Positions 1-8,646 of a stretch of 34,894 nucleotides of DNA are shown in pieces (the stretch's first letter is position 1; each line of letters begins with the position of its first letter). Source of the stretch: Planctomycetaceae bacterium (lineage in GTDB: Bacteria; Planctomycetota; Planctomycetia; Pirellulales; Pirellulaceae); contig PBOG01000266.1 of NCBI GenBank assembly GCA_002724245.1, positions 1 through 34,894 of the forward strand. The letters run 5' to 3'. The notes below the pieces were generated by a model. That model did not search any database. It was not told where the DNA came from and saw only the letters and a list, made by a program, of their open reading frames with translations. Position numbers and translations under genes: made by a program.

Positions 1-1
1 A

Positions 2-796
2 CACTCCTTGCATGAGATCATCGGGACGGTAGTGGCGACCAATGGGCGAAAATTCCGGGAAGGTGACAGTGTCCTGGCCGTCCCAGACAACCAGCTAGGC
101 ATGTTCGAACAATTCGTCGTTGGTGAAGATCGCGTCATCGCTTTGGACACTCGCGTCCCCATCGAGCAGGCACTCATGGCACAGCCTCTGGGTACGGTCA
201 TTTGCGCACTCAAGAAACTCCCAGGAGTGCTCGATCAGGATGTGGTCGTAGTAGGGCAGGGGCCCATTGGACAGTTGTACAACGCCTCACTCCGCAATCT
301 CGGCGCGCGCCAGGTCATCGGGATTGACCCGCTTGATGAACGGCTGCGGCACAGCGCGTCATTGGGGGCAACCAGTACGATCTGCAGCGGCGGAACAGAT
401 CCTATCCAGGCCGTCGCCGACCTGACCGATGGTCGCATGGCTGACATCGTGGTCGAAGCAGTGGGCCATCGGGATCAAGCGCTTAATCTGTGTATCGATC
501 TCTGTCGCAAGTACGGCAAGATTTTGTATTTTGGAGTTCCACCAGAAACGATCAACGGCATCCGTTGGCGTGATATGCTGGTCAAAAACTTGAGTGTCCA
601 TACAAGTATCCACCCGGATTTTGAGCGTGACTTCCCGCTGGCTATGCAATGGATCGGGGAAGGGCGAGTCGATTTGACAAACTTGATCACCCACCGTTAC
701 CCCGTCGCGGAAATCCAAACAGCTTTTGAAACCTTTGGACAGCGTGTCGAGGGCGCTCTCAAAGTACTGGTTGATTTTCCAGAAGCGGGTGCCTGA
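2..796 (+). CDS. Zinc-type medium-chain alcohol dehydrogenase family protein (5' partial)
   Basis: This is the last 264 residues of an MDR-superfamily NAD(P)-dependent dehydrogenase. The reading frame is open to the left edge, and the TTG at position 8 is an internal Leu codon: the sequence H-S-L-H-E-I-I-G-T-V-V matches the GHE-xxG-x-V metal-site region that lies near residue 60 in complete members. The N-terminal catalytic Cys and the start are therefore outside the window. The Rossmann dinucleotide loop GQGPIGQ lies near residue 86, followed by the acidic end of beta-2 in GIDPLDE, which suggests NAD(H). The structural-zinc lobe with four Cys is absent, as in several MDR subfamilies. The substrate cannot be told. 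A tRNA-like gene and a strong terminator follow, so transcription probably ends there. Confidence 0.85.
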   Translation, partial: HSLHEIIGTVVATNGRKFREGDSVLAVPDNQLGMFEQFVVGEDRVIALDTRVPIEQALMAQPLGTVICALKKLPGVLDQDVVVVGQGPIGQLYNASLRNLGARQVIGIDPLDERLRHSASLGATSTICSGGTDPIQAVADLTDGRMADIVVEAVGHRDQALNLCIDLCRKYGKILYFGVPPETINGIRWRDMLVKNLSVHTSIHPDFERDFPLAMQWIGEGRVDLTNLITHRYPVAEIQTAFETFGQRVEGALKVLVDFPEAGA

Positions 797-904
797 CGCG
801 TCTAGCTGTCAACTTGCTCAACAGCTACAATCTCCGGAGTGTGGTGCGTTGGTCTGGCAATGGCCTGCAAACGCGCCTCCAGCTTACTCAAAATGGCCTG
901 TAAC

Positions 905-987
905 GGAGGGTAAGCGAATTGGCTAGCGGCCTCATTGGAACTGAGGTGCCCCGTATGGGGTTGAGGGTTCGAGTCCCTTGCCCTCCG
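905..987 (+). tRNA. tRNA-Ser(GGA), atypical acceptor/D-arm
   Basis: The anticodon arm CCTCA-TTGGAAC-TGAGG (930-946) places GGA at 937-939. A long variable arm with a CCCC/GGGG stem follows, as expected of a class II serine tRNA. The T arm is GAGGG-TTCGAGT-CCCTT (963-979). The acceptor stem pairs 905-911 with 980-986 (the last pair is T-G), leaving G987 as discriminator, which is the serine identity base. CCA is not encoded. Oddities: in this register position 8 is A rather than T, and the D stem has only about two good pairs. If T911 is taken as position 8, the acceptor becomes 904-910/981-987 with one extra G before it. It could be a divergent functional tRNA or a tRNA-derived pseudogene. 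Confidence 0.72.
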
Positions 988-1040
988 CTTGAATAGCGGT
1001 CTCCGCTGTGGGCAGATATGCCCAGCCAATCGCTCGGTAC

Positions 1041-1070
1041 GGCACCCGAAATCGGGTGCCGTTTTTTTTT
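1041..1070 (+). terminator. Strong intrinsic terminator
   Basis: A perfect 8-bp stem GGCACCCG/CGGGTGCC with the four-base loop AAAT is followed at once by G and nine T. It lies about 55 bases after the tRNA-like gene and most likely ends the transcript from the dehydrogenase/tRNA unit before the SDR gene. Confidence 0.9.
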
Positions 1071-1271
1071 GGCTGGATGTCTTCCGTGACAAATCGAACC
1101 CAGCACAAAGCGAAGGGGCAGCGGCCAATTGGTAACCGCGGGTGCAATCATTCCACAAGGGACCCGGCTGGCTACTGGCAAGACACTGTTTTGCAGCTGT
1201 CTGGTAGCAGCGGTATGATGTCGCAGTATTTCTTGTTCTAGCCCTTTCGAATGGAAGAAGACCCCCATCTC

Positions 1272-2024
1272 ATGAGTGGAACATTTGCAGATTGTGTTGC
1301 CGTCGTTACTGGAGGCTCTCGCGGAATTGGACGAGCGACCGCCCTCCAGTTGGCGCGCGAAGGCGCTGACGTAGCAATTAGTTACGGTTCCCAAATCGGA
1401 CCCGCTGACGCCGTCGTCGCCGAAATTGAAGCGCTCGGCCGGAAAGCAATCCGCGTTCAATGCGACGTCTCGAAACAAGACCAGATCGACGAACTGGTAG
1501 GCAAGACACGCGAAACGTTGGGACCGATTGACCACTTGGCGCATTGTGGCGCCATCAGCAATACCGCCAACCACGCGGACCTTACGTACGACCTCTGGTT
1601 CGAGACGATCGACGTCAATCTCAATGGTGCTTTTCGCATCGTGTTCGCCGTCAAAGATGAAATGATCGAGCGGGAACGCGGCTCGATCGTATTGATTTCC
1701 TCCGTCGCTGCGCTGCGCCCACGTGGAACGCAAATTCACTACGCCAGCAGTAAGGCTGGCGTCGTTGCCTTGGCCCGCTGCTGCAGTGAGGCTTTTGCCC
1801 CGTCTGTACGCGTCAATTGCATTTCGCCGGGTCTCATCGATACCGAGATGGCCAAAGTACTGACGCCAGAAACTACTGCCGCGGTACTGGATGCCACCCC
1901 CTTGCATCGGCTCGGCAAACCTGAAGAAATCGCTGAACTGACCTGCTACCTGCTCTCAGATAAATCGAGTTTTATGACCGGGCAGTGTGTGGTCGCATCT
2001 GGAGGTCGGGTCACCTTACCCTGA
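1272..2024 (+). CDS. SDR family NAD(P)-dependent oxidoreductase (FabG-like)
   Basis: This is a classical short-chain dehydrogenase/reductase of 250 residues. The cofactor motif TGGSRGIG lies at 13-20, the CDV adenine-ring contact at 64-66, the active-site Asn in DVNLNG (N116), the catalytic Ser in ISSVAA (S143/S144) and YASSK with Y157 and K161. The usual NNAG motif reads HCGA, an unusual variant. The R17 in the glycine loop hints at NADP(H), as in FabG-like reductases. The in-frame ATG at 1251 would add seven residues. I prefer 1272 because it gives the normal family N-terminus and has a weak GGAAG upstream, but the choice is uncertain. The substrate is unknown, and position alone does not link it to fatty-acid synthesis. 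Confidence 0.9.
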   Translation: MSGTFADCVAVVTGGSRGIGRATALQLAREGADVAISYGSQIGPADAVVAEIEALGRKAIRVQCDVSKQDQIDELVGKTRETLGPIDHLAHCGAISNTANHADLTYDLWFETIDVNLNGAFRIVFAVKDEMIERERGSIVLISSVAALRPRGTQIHYASSKAGVVALARCCSEAFAPSVRVNCISPGLIDTEMAKVLTPETTAAVLDATPLHRLGKPEEIAELTCYLLSDKSSFMTGQCVVASGGRVTLP

Positions 2025-2146
2025 TTCGCAAGACCATCCGCAGTCGGACAATAACCAGCTTCAGGCTGCAGCGCATCTTACTTTAAACGGCATCTCCGCC
2101 GGGACCACCAGATCCCAACACCACGCCTATTACGGAGCCCTGGTAG

Positions 2147-3742
2147 ATGACAGACGCCAGCAGCGAATCCAACATTCGGCCAGTACCACCGGCGTTGTTG
2201 TCCGCCAACCCACTCTCCTGGCTGCGCGTGTTTGGCCCGGGTGCGGTGATCGCCTCGATCACCCTCGGTTCCGGTGAGCTGATCTTCTCGAGCCGGGGCG
2301 GCGCCTTGTTTGGCTACGACATCCTGTCTCTGTTCGTGCTCATCTCGCTACTCAAGTGGGGCCTCGTATTTACGATGGCCCGGCATATGGTGCTTAGTGG
2401 CGTCCACCCCTATCGACGGATGATCGACCTGCCCGGACCCCGCGGCTGGTTCCCGCTGATGCTGCTGTTAATCGGCTCACTCACGACTCCCATCTGGACC
2501 GGGTTTTTCCCAGGGATTCTGGGAAATTTCACCTCCCAGGTCACTGGGACTGAGGGGTATTTCAATGGTGCCGTGGATTACCTCTGGGGGGGTGCTTTTC
2601 TGGCTGGCATCCTGGTACTTTCCGCTTCCGGCGGGTACTCGGTACTGGAACGAGTCCAAATATTTATCGTCGGGGCGATGATGATCTGCGCCGTGGTCTC
2701 GCTGTTCATCTATCAACCCGACTGGATCGACATGCTACTGGGCGGGATACTGCCACGTTCCTTTGACTATCCCGATTGGGTCGCTGACAAATACCCCATC
2801 ATTGCAGAAAAATCGGTGTGGGTGGAAACGTCCACCTACGTCGGTGTGATTGGTGGTGCCGGGTTCGACTACCTGGCCTATACCACCTGGCTGCGCGAAA
2901 AGTACTGGGGACGTTCGAGTGCTGGAACCGCCTCAGCAGAAGACCTGGTGCAGATTGCCGAGGAGACGCAGCACCCTGTTCGTTTCTGGGTGCGTGCCCC
3001 ACTGGTCGACTGCACACTCAGTTTTGTCCTGGTGGTCGTCTTCAGCGCCGTCTTTGTGGCGCTTGGTGTGGAGGAGTTGCAGACCGCCCACGAGGTGCCA
3101 ACGGGTGATAACTTCCTGGATATGCAATCCCGATTTATTACCAAGATCCACTCCGCGCTATACCCGCTGTACGCCATCGGCGTATACATGACGTTCATCG
3201 GAACTTTGTACGGCACCTATGAAATTGGTATCGCCGTCTGCCAGGAAATCGTCCGCGCTTTGAATCCCGATGTCGGCATACGTCACGCCGCGAGGCTGAA
3301 GAAAGTGACTCTCACCTGGTGCTCCTGTGGCGCCGCCATCATCCTCATCTGGAATTTCCTCCACACCTATCAAGGGGGCGGCGGTCCCGAGGCCGCTGTG
3401 GGAGACAGCGAAGGACCGCGAATCCTGTTGAAAATACTTACTCCAGTTAACCTCTTCACCGGGGTTTTCGCCTGCGGCCTGCTGTGCTGGCTGATGCCCT
3501 GGATCGATCGGAAATTTCTCCCTCGGCCACTGCGCATGTCACCGTTGCTGGTCGTGCTAAACATTGTGGCGGGCGCCATCTTCCTGGTCCTGGGGCTGAG
3601 AGCGTATTGGGAGAACCACATCCCGGGAGGCGTCTGGTACGAAAACCGCTGGTTTTCAATCGGCACGATTGTCGGCATGGGACTGCTGGCGATGTTTCTA
3701 GCACCGCGTGTAGTCGCCCCGGAGGAGGAGACGTCAGACTAG
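2147..3742 (+). CDS. Nramp-like (SLC11-fold) integral membrane transporter, non-canonical metal site
   Basis: This 531-residue polytopic protein has roughly eleven to twelve hydrophobic segments. The TM1 region, GPGAVIASITLGSGE at residues 30-44, resembles the start of Nramp divalent-metal transporters, but the DPGN metal motif is replaced by a Gly-Ser-Gly-Glu sequence. The TM6 region, GGAGFDYLAYTTW near 236-248, lacks the Met-Pro-His ion-binding motif. The fold is therefore likely Nramp-like, while the transported ion is unknown: it may be a proton- or Mg-linked relative, or not a metal transporter at all. It follows the SDR gene by 122 bp on the same strand and converges on the giant minus-strand gene. 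The family call is from motif similarity only. Confidence 0.7.
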   Translation: MTDASSESNIRPVPPALLSANPLSWLRVFGPGAVIASITLGSGELIFSSRGGALFGYDILSLFVLISLLKWGLVFTMARHMVLSGVHPYRRMIDLPGPRGWFPLMLLLIGSLTTPIWTGFFPGILGNFTSQVTGTEGYFNGAVDYLWGGAFLAGILVLSASGGYSVLERVQIFIVGAMMICAVVSLFIYQPDWIDMLLGGILPRSFDYPDWVADKYPIIAEKSVWVETSTYVGVIGGAGFDYLAYTTWLREKYWGRSSAGTASAEDLVQIAEETQHPVRFWVRAPLVDCTLSFVLVVVFSAVFVALGVEELQTAHEVPTGDNFLDMQSRFITKIHSALYPLYAIGVYMTFIGTLYGTYEIGIAVCQEIVRALNPDVGIRHAARLKKVTLTWCSCGAAIILIWNFLHTYQGGGGPEAAVGDSEGPRILLKILTPVNLFTGVFACGLLCWLMPWIDRKFLPRPLRMSPLLVVLNIVAGAIFLVLGLRAYWENHIPGGVWYENRWFSIGTIVGMGLLAMFLAPRVVAPEEETSD

Positions 3743-3811
3743 GCAACAGCTCGTATCCGCTACCATCCGTAACCAGCGCCATTCCCAAGGTAGCCCCTTA
3801 GTGACAACAGC

Positions 3812-6800
3812 TCACTTGCGTTTGAGCACAATCGTCCTGGCCTTTCCAAACCGTTTCTGCAAGTCGATCTGGCTGCTCGCCCAGCGTCTCAGAATCTGGT
3901 AACCAGGATCGCTCGGCTGGTAACGGCGTCCTCCTTGATGCCCCTCTTCCTTGGCGCTCTGTACATTGAGCGGCTTGCGCAACAACTTGCTTTTGTCGAC
4001 GGCTTCCAGATCCACACGCTGCTGTAATACACGGTAATTCGTCAACAACTTGTCCACCGGCAAAAAACCGACCTGGTCGGGCGACCATAGTTCCATCGAG
4101 GGTACGCGACCCGGCTCGCCATGACAGATCATGCAACTGCGTTCATCACCGCGGAGCACTTTCGTCATTTCCGGTACCACATAATCGCGAAAGTACGTTA
4201 GATCATTGACGAATTCCTCGGGCGGTTGCGGGTTACCCTCCTCGTCGGTCTTGAAACCGTGATCCTGTTCCGCTTTGAGCGCCGCGGCCAGATCCTTCAC
4301 GAACGTTTGATTGCTCTGTGAAAGAACCTTCTTGGCGTTTCCAACGATCTCTTTGTCTTTTTCAAATTCCAACATGCTATTGAGCGCGGTAAGCACTTCT
4401 GGATTGCGCCGCAATGCTGTCTTATTCGTCAGATTGGCGGCCACCTTACGGTTGCGCGGGTCCACTCCTTTTTCGAGCTGAGTAAGAAACAACGCTAACG
4501 CACGTGTCCGCAGTTCTTCGTATGGATCGACCGGCGGTAGCTTCTTCGGATCGATTTTGACCTCCGGCAGCTTGCGCTGGAATTCCAGAATCCAGGGAAC
4601 ACTGGAAATCCAGTAACGCGCTTCAGCGGCATTGCGAAACTGGTCCGGAAATACCTCAGCCAGATGCGAAAAATGCAAATCGGGATTGTCTGCTACAGCG
4701 CGTCCCAAACCTTCCGCCAGGTACCAAGCGGCATCTCCCTGGCGGGCTGCTGTCGCCCGCTCGGCAGGATCCGCAATCTCCTTCAAGTCAGCGGCGGAAC
4801 GATAACCCGACAGATCGGGCACCATGAACTGCAAGATCTCTTCACGCTGTTCCTCGCTTTGCGGCAAGATCCAATGGACACTGGCAAACATCTTCAGGAT
4901 TGGGTCAGAGAGGTCCTTGCGGCGTGGAGGTTCTGCGGCACCACGCAGCAATTGTCGGTACATCGGCTCCAACTCTTCGGGTACCGCAATCAAAGAAACC
5001 AGACGCGGATCGGAAATGCTGGAAGCCGCCAGAGCGCGGAACTGTTCGGGGCCATTAATCGAATAGTCAACAAGTTTTTGCTGCAGCTTCTCCAGTGGAA
5101 TATTCGCACTTCCCTCTAGCGTCGTCTGCAACAACAACTGCTGCTGCGCACTCTTTTGCTGAGTTTCGACCAGTCCCAGGTGGTCCAGAATCGCCTTGCC
5201 AAAAAGATCGGCAGCGCCGGGTGTGACATACCCCATCTGGCCTGGCCCACCATCACCGCCGCGTTGATTGTGGAACGTGGCCGCAATCGCCATCAGCCGC
5301 TTCGTTAGTCGCCGTGCCAACACGGGATCCTCGGCAGAACGAGCCGCCTCCAATTTCGCCTCGATGGCGGCAAACAACTGGGCAAGTTGTGGATATTGGT
5401 GGTCTTTCGAACCGTTGGCCACATGTCCATTGGCGATAAACAAGGCATGACTCTGGTAACGAATGGCGTTCTCCACCAGGGCGTTGGTTTCCGGCCGCGA
5501 CAACATGCGAACCCAGGCTTCATTCAAACCACTTCGCACTGGCGGATTCCAGACCCACCATTGCCAGGCTGCTCGTGTCGCCCAAGCACGCACGGCGGGA
5601 TGCGGATCCTGATTGAGTGCCTGGTCGAGCGTATCGACCAGCTGCTGATGCGATAGTACCGTGTTCGGCAACACCGAATCCACTTTCATTACCATCGCAC
5701 GCATCGACGCGGCCCGAACATAATCGTCGGTTGAACCGGCAGCCGCCAGCACCGCGTCCCAGCCACGATCGTCGATCAGAGTCTGACGAAGGCCCCAGTG
5801 GGCTGCTTCACGCACCATTTTTGTTCGGTCTCCCAGCCCCCTGGCCAGCGTCGCAACACCCGCATCCGTATGCGTCGCTCCCAGACCAATCATGGCCCAA
5901 TAACGCACCAGCGGACTGCCATGTCCCGCAGCCACGATCATGTGTGGAACCAGATCGGCATCTTCACGTACGGACATGGCCCGTACACGGCGAATCGCCG
6001 CCGGTAAAGTCTCCTGCTGGCGGGCAGCGAAATCCTCGATCCGAACGGGTTCTGGAACTGCCGGAAAATAACGCGACAAGGCATGCAAGGCGTAGCTGGT
6101 GGAAACAAACCCGGTCTGCGACGCAACCTTCCATAAACCGGTCGGGTGCTGCAATCCAAGCAGTGCCTCGATTCCTTTGGCCACCGTTGGATCATGACGC
6201 CCGACTCCCGCGGCCTGAAACGCAATCAAAGCCAATGACGTCGGCGAGGGATCGGCCTTTTGATCCTTGACCACCCAGGTCTTTCCTTCATCGGAAGAAA
6301 CGCCCGGGTCAAAACTCCAGCCACCGCCTGCCAGTTGGATTTTTCTCAACCTGGCCAGATCTGCCGCAACCTGGTGCGTAATTTTCTGCGCCAGCTCGGC
6401 AGCCGCCTGGAGCGTTGCGGTACGTTTTTCACCGGTCAACTTTTCCTGGTCGGCCACACTGCGCGCCGCTGTCAAATACTCGCTGGGAAAATACCGCGAA
6501 AAGAACTCAATGCGATGCCCCAGGTCGTCACAGAACTTCACATTGATATTGAGCATCCGCCGCGCTTTGTCTTCCACGGCATGGAAGTACTTCGGTTCAC
6601 CCGTCGCTTGCCAGGCTGTCCAGACAATTTCACCGGCGTAATTGAAAACTACTCCCTGGCCTACATTAGCCCCCGGTCCGGCGGCGTTAATCCCGCCCGG
6701 GTCACCAGTCAGAAGCACGAAATTGGCACAGCGGCGGGCTTGCATGCTCTGCAACTTGCGGGCTGGCATAAAACGCTCTAACGAAACAACTGCGTGTCCC

Positions 6801-8236
6801 GCGACGCGGGTTCCGGCCGGGCCATCTCCCAAATCGAGCGGCTGTAAACTCGTATTATTTGCCGCGTCTTTGAGATGATTCGTGGGGCGCAATGACTGGT
6901 AGCAGGTATTGATCAAGTGTCGCCAGAGCTGAATATTCTGGGGACGGTACCCCATCGCGAAGGGAATCGCTGGTCCCCACACACCCGATTGCGTGTGGCA
7001 ACTCATGCAATTGGTACCCAGCAGATTTCCTGAATCACGGATACGACGCTCGACACTAGCACCCCGTGGTCGGTTGGTAATCCAGGCGTCGACCTGGCCG
7101 AGATGATCGTACAATCCCTGGCGTACTGCGCGTCGAGGGTCATCATACGGCGCCGGTTGCACAACGCGCAGTTCCAGATCGTAACCCGGCGAGTTTGCTT
7201 CCACTCGCAAGAAATAAGTTTCTCCCGGTTGCAGGTTCCGGTTAACCGCAATCCGATGCTGTTCCTGCTGCTGGTGATTTCGTTCATTTTCGTTCTTGCC
7301 GTCGGTGTACTCAACAATCGGCAGCAACTGGCCTGGCGGAAGCGGACCGGAAAATTTCTCCCGTTGCTTAGGATCGATACGGAAAACCCGTATCCGGGCT
7401 GCCACCTGCTGATCCGGAATTGAAAGACAGGCAGTTAACAGTCGCGGTTCGGGACCGGCGAAATCGACACGGAACCAATCGTCACCACTTCGACCCACAT
7501 GGCCGTTGTCAAAGTACTCAATGTCGTCGGCACTCCCCATCACATGATGCGTGCGTTCCTCAACTGCGTTACCCAGGTCAATCGGCTGCGCCTGCTCCGG
7601 TGTGTCGTTGGGTTCCAACTCAACCCACGTCTGCTGCTGCGCCGCTTGCGTCACGTCGATCCGGGAAACCGAAAAGAAAACCTCTACCTGTGCGTTTTCC
7701 GGCCAGGCGGCCACACCGGGCACGCGCGTGATCTGCGACGCTTTTCCCGGCTCGCGCCAACGCGGCCCTTCAAACAGATCCACTTTCTCGGCCATTGGTG
7801 CGATACGCAGCTCATAGATGCCAGCAACCGGCGCCCGGTAATTGAGAAACACGTCACCGTCGAGGGCATGAAGTATTTTCGACCAATCCGCCGTCGGCGC
7901 GGTGTAAATATCGTAGGCATCTACTTTCCGCGCCAGCGGCTCGCCACTTTCCGCTGCGTGCGGAACCGCGGCTGGATCTGACGGCTCCGCCAGGATCCAA
8001 CTGGCGCGCACCCGGGCGTTCTCCGGCAAGTGACTCGGTCGCACAATACGAACATTAATGCCAACCGTGTCACCGGCACTCAGCAGGAAACGCTGGGATC
8101 GCGCCGTCGGAATTTCAGTGTGCCCGGCAAAGTTCTGCCCCGGGTCCAATTGCATCGCCGGCTGGGCCGCAAATCCAATCAGGCTGGTGCACAGCCAACT
8201 GCATACCAGGGGAAGACAATGTCGGTATCGCAACAT
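3812..8236 (-). CDS. Giant exported multidomain protein: PPC-like domain, two CxxCH haem motifs, squalene-cyclase-like and HEAT-like repeats
   Basis: The protein has 1474 residues. Start: ATG at 8236 begins a signal peptide (hydrophobic core about 8-24, Ala-rich end near 24) and has GGAG nine bases upstream. The open frame extends 84 codons further but that part looks non-coding. A PPC-like beta domain covers about 205-358 (VELEPNDT, then DDWFRVDF). A c-type haem motif CMSCH lies at 410-414. A terpenoid-cyclase/prenyltransferase-like alpha-toroid covers about 480-725 (GGGWSFDP; TGLWKVASQTGFVSTSYALHAL-type repeat). HEAT-like helices run from about 760 to 1200. A second haem motif CMICH lies at 1368-1372. 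It is probably periplasmic and redox-active. The architecture is typical of planctomycete cytochrome-domain proteins; the substrate is unknown. It is transcribed divergently from the amidohydrolase fusion. Confidence 0.82.
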   Translation of the reverse strand: MLRYRHCLPLVCSWLCTSLIGFAAQPAMQLDPGQNFAGHTEIPTARSQRFLLSAGDTVGINVRIVRPSHLPENARVRASWILAEPSDPAAVPHAAESGEPLARKVDAYDIYTAPTADWSKILHALDGDVFLNYRAPVAGIYELRIAPMAEKVDLFEGPRWREPGKASQITRVPGVAAWPENAQVEVFFSVSRIDVTQAAQQQTWVELEPNDTPEQAQPIDLGNAVEERTHHVMGSADDIEYFDNGHVGRSGDDWFRVDFAGPEPRLLTACLSIPDQQVAARIRVFRIDPKQREKFSGPLPPGQLLPIVEYTDGKNENERNHQQQEQHRIAVNRNLQPGETYFLRVEANSPGYDLELRVVQPAPYDDPRRAVRQGLYDHLGQVDAWITNRPRGASVERRIRDSGNLLGTNCMSCHTQSGVWGPAIPFAMGYRPQNIQLWRHLINTCYQSLRPTNHLKDAANNTSLQPLDLGDGPAGTRVAGHAVVSLERFMPARKLQSMQARRCANFVLLTGDPGGINAAGPGANVGQGVVFNYAGEIVWTAWQATGEPKYFHAVEDKARRMLNINVKFCDDLGHRIEFFSRYFPSEYLTAARSVADQEKLTGEKRTATLQAAAELAQKITHQVAADLARLRKIQLAGGGWSFDPGVSSDEGKTWVVKDQKADPSPTSLALIAFQAAGVGRHDPTVAKGIEALLGLQHPTGLWKVASQTGFVSTSYALHALSRYFPAVPEPVRIEDFAARQQETLPAAIRRVRAMSVREDADLVPHMIVAAGHGSPLVRYWAMIGLGATHTDAGVATLARGLGDRTKMVREAAHWGLRQTLIDDRGWDAVLAAAGSTDDYVRAASMRAMVMKVDSVLPNTVLSHQQLVDTLDQALNQDPHPAVRAWATRAAWQWWVWNPPVRSGLNEAWVRMLSRPETNALVENAIRYQSHALFIANGHVANGSKDHQYPQLAQLFAAIEAKLEAARSAEDPVLARRLTKRLMAIAATFHNQRGGDGGPGQMGYVTPGAADLFGKAILDHLGLVETQQKSAQQQLLLQTTLEGSANIPLEKLQQKLVDYSINGPEQFRALAASSISDPRLVSLIAVPEELEPMYRQLLRGAAEPPRRKDLSDPILKMFASVHWILPQSEEQREEILQFMVPDLSGYRSAADLKEIADPAERATAARQGDAAWYLAEGLGRAVADNPDLHFSHLAEVFPDQFRNAAEARYWISSVPWILEFQRKLPEVKIDPKKLPPVDPYEELRTRALALFLTQLEKGVDPRNRKVAANLTNKTALRRNPEVLTALNSMLEFEKDKEIVGNAKKVLSQSNQTFVKDLAAALKAEQDHGFKTDEEGNPQPPEEFVNDLTYFRDYVVPEMTKVLRGDERSCMICHGEPGRVPSMELWSPDQVGFLPVDKLLTNYRVLQQRVDLEAVDKSKLLRKPLNVQSAKEEGHQGGRRYQPSDPGYQILRRWASSQIDLQKRFGKARTIVLKRK

Positions 8237-8646
8237 GGATTTCTCCGCGTTCGAGGGAGGTGCGAGTACGGCAAAAGAAGGCGAGAAACCGTATCGCAGA
8301 GACCACACTATTATTGCAGAAAATTGTCGGCCCGTCGTCCAGCACCAAGGCAAAATACAGCCGTGCCTGAGCCCATTGCTGACCTGCCGCAACAACGTGA
8401 GGGTAAGGCGACCGTGGTTTTCTGTCGAACATGGAGTATAAAGACCGACTCGCGGCCACACGTGAGGGCCTGTGCCGAGACACGTCAACGCATGACCAGA
8501 TTCAGTGTGCCAGTTGTTCAGTGTGCCAGTCGTTCAGTGTGCCAGGCTTCATCGCTCCACATTTGTTGGGTGAAGATGGCAAACAACCGCTCGCTGCAGT
8601 ACGCAGCATTAACTCAAGATACGCACGAATACGTCAGGAGTTTGCG
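8237..8646. promoter_or_regulatory. 410-bp divergent intergenic region
   Basis: This gap separates two divergent genes for exported proteins, so it must hold both promoters. No clear -35/-10 pair could be assigned on either strand. The only distinct structure is a threefold 16-bp tandem repeat at 8501-8548, listed separately. Several open frames that cross the gap have no recognisable product and are rejected. Confidence 0.5.
8501..8548. repeat. Three tandem 16-bp repeats upstream of the amidohydrolase fusion
   Basis: The units TTCAGTGTGCCAGTTG, TTCAGTGTGCCAGTCG and TTCAGTGTGCCAGGCT lie head to tail, with TTCAGTGTGCCAG identical in all three. They end 98 bases before the likely ATG at 8647. 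They could be an operator with a 16-bp period or a simple replication-slippage product. Confidence 0.85.

Noticed and set aside
888-1907. A 339-codon minus-strand open frame overlapping the tRNA-like gene and the SDR gene
   Set aside because: It runs antisense to a clear SDR and to the tRNA and terminator, and the translation shows no recognisable domain.
5617-6270. A 217-codon plus-strand open frame inside the giant gene
   Set aside because: It is antisense to the well-supported minus-strand gene and has no family features; high-GC codon bias often opens such frames.
8237-8488. 84-codon upstream extension of the giant minus-strand protein
   Set aside because: The sequence is not conserved-looking, while ATG 8236 has a ribosome binding site and begins a signal peptide.
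8431-8646. 72-codon upstream extension of the amidohydrolase fusion
   Set aside because: It includes the tandem 16-bp repeats and precedes a better start with AGGAG and a signal peptide at 8647.
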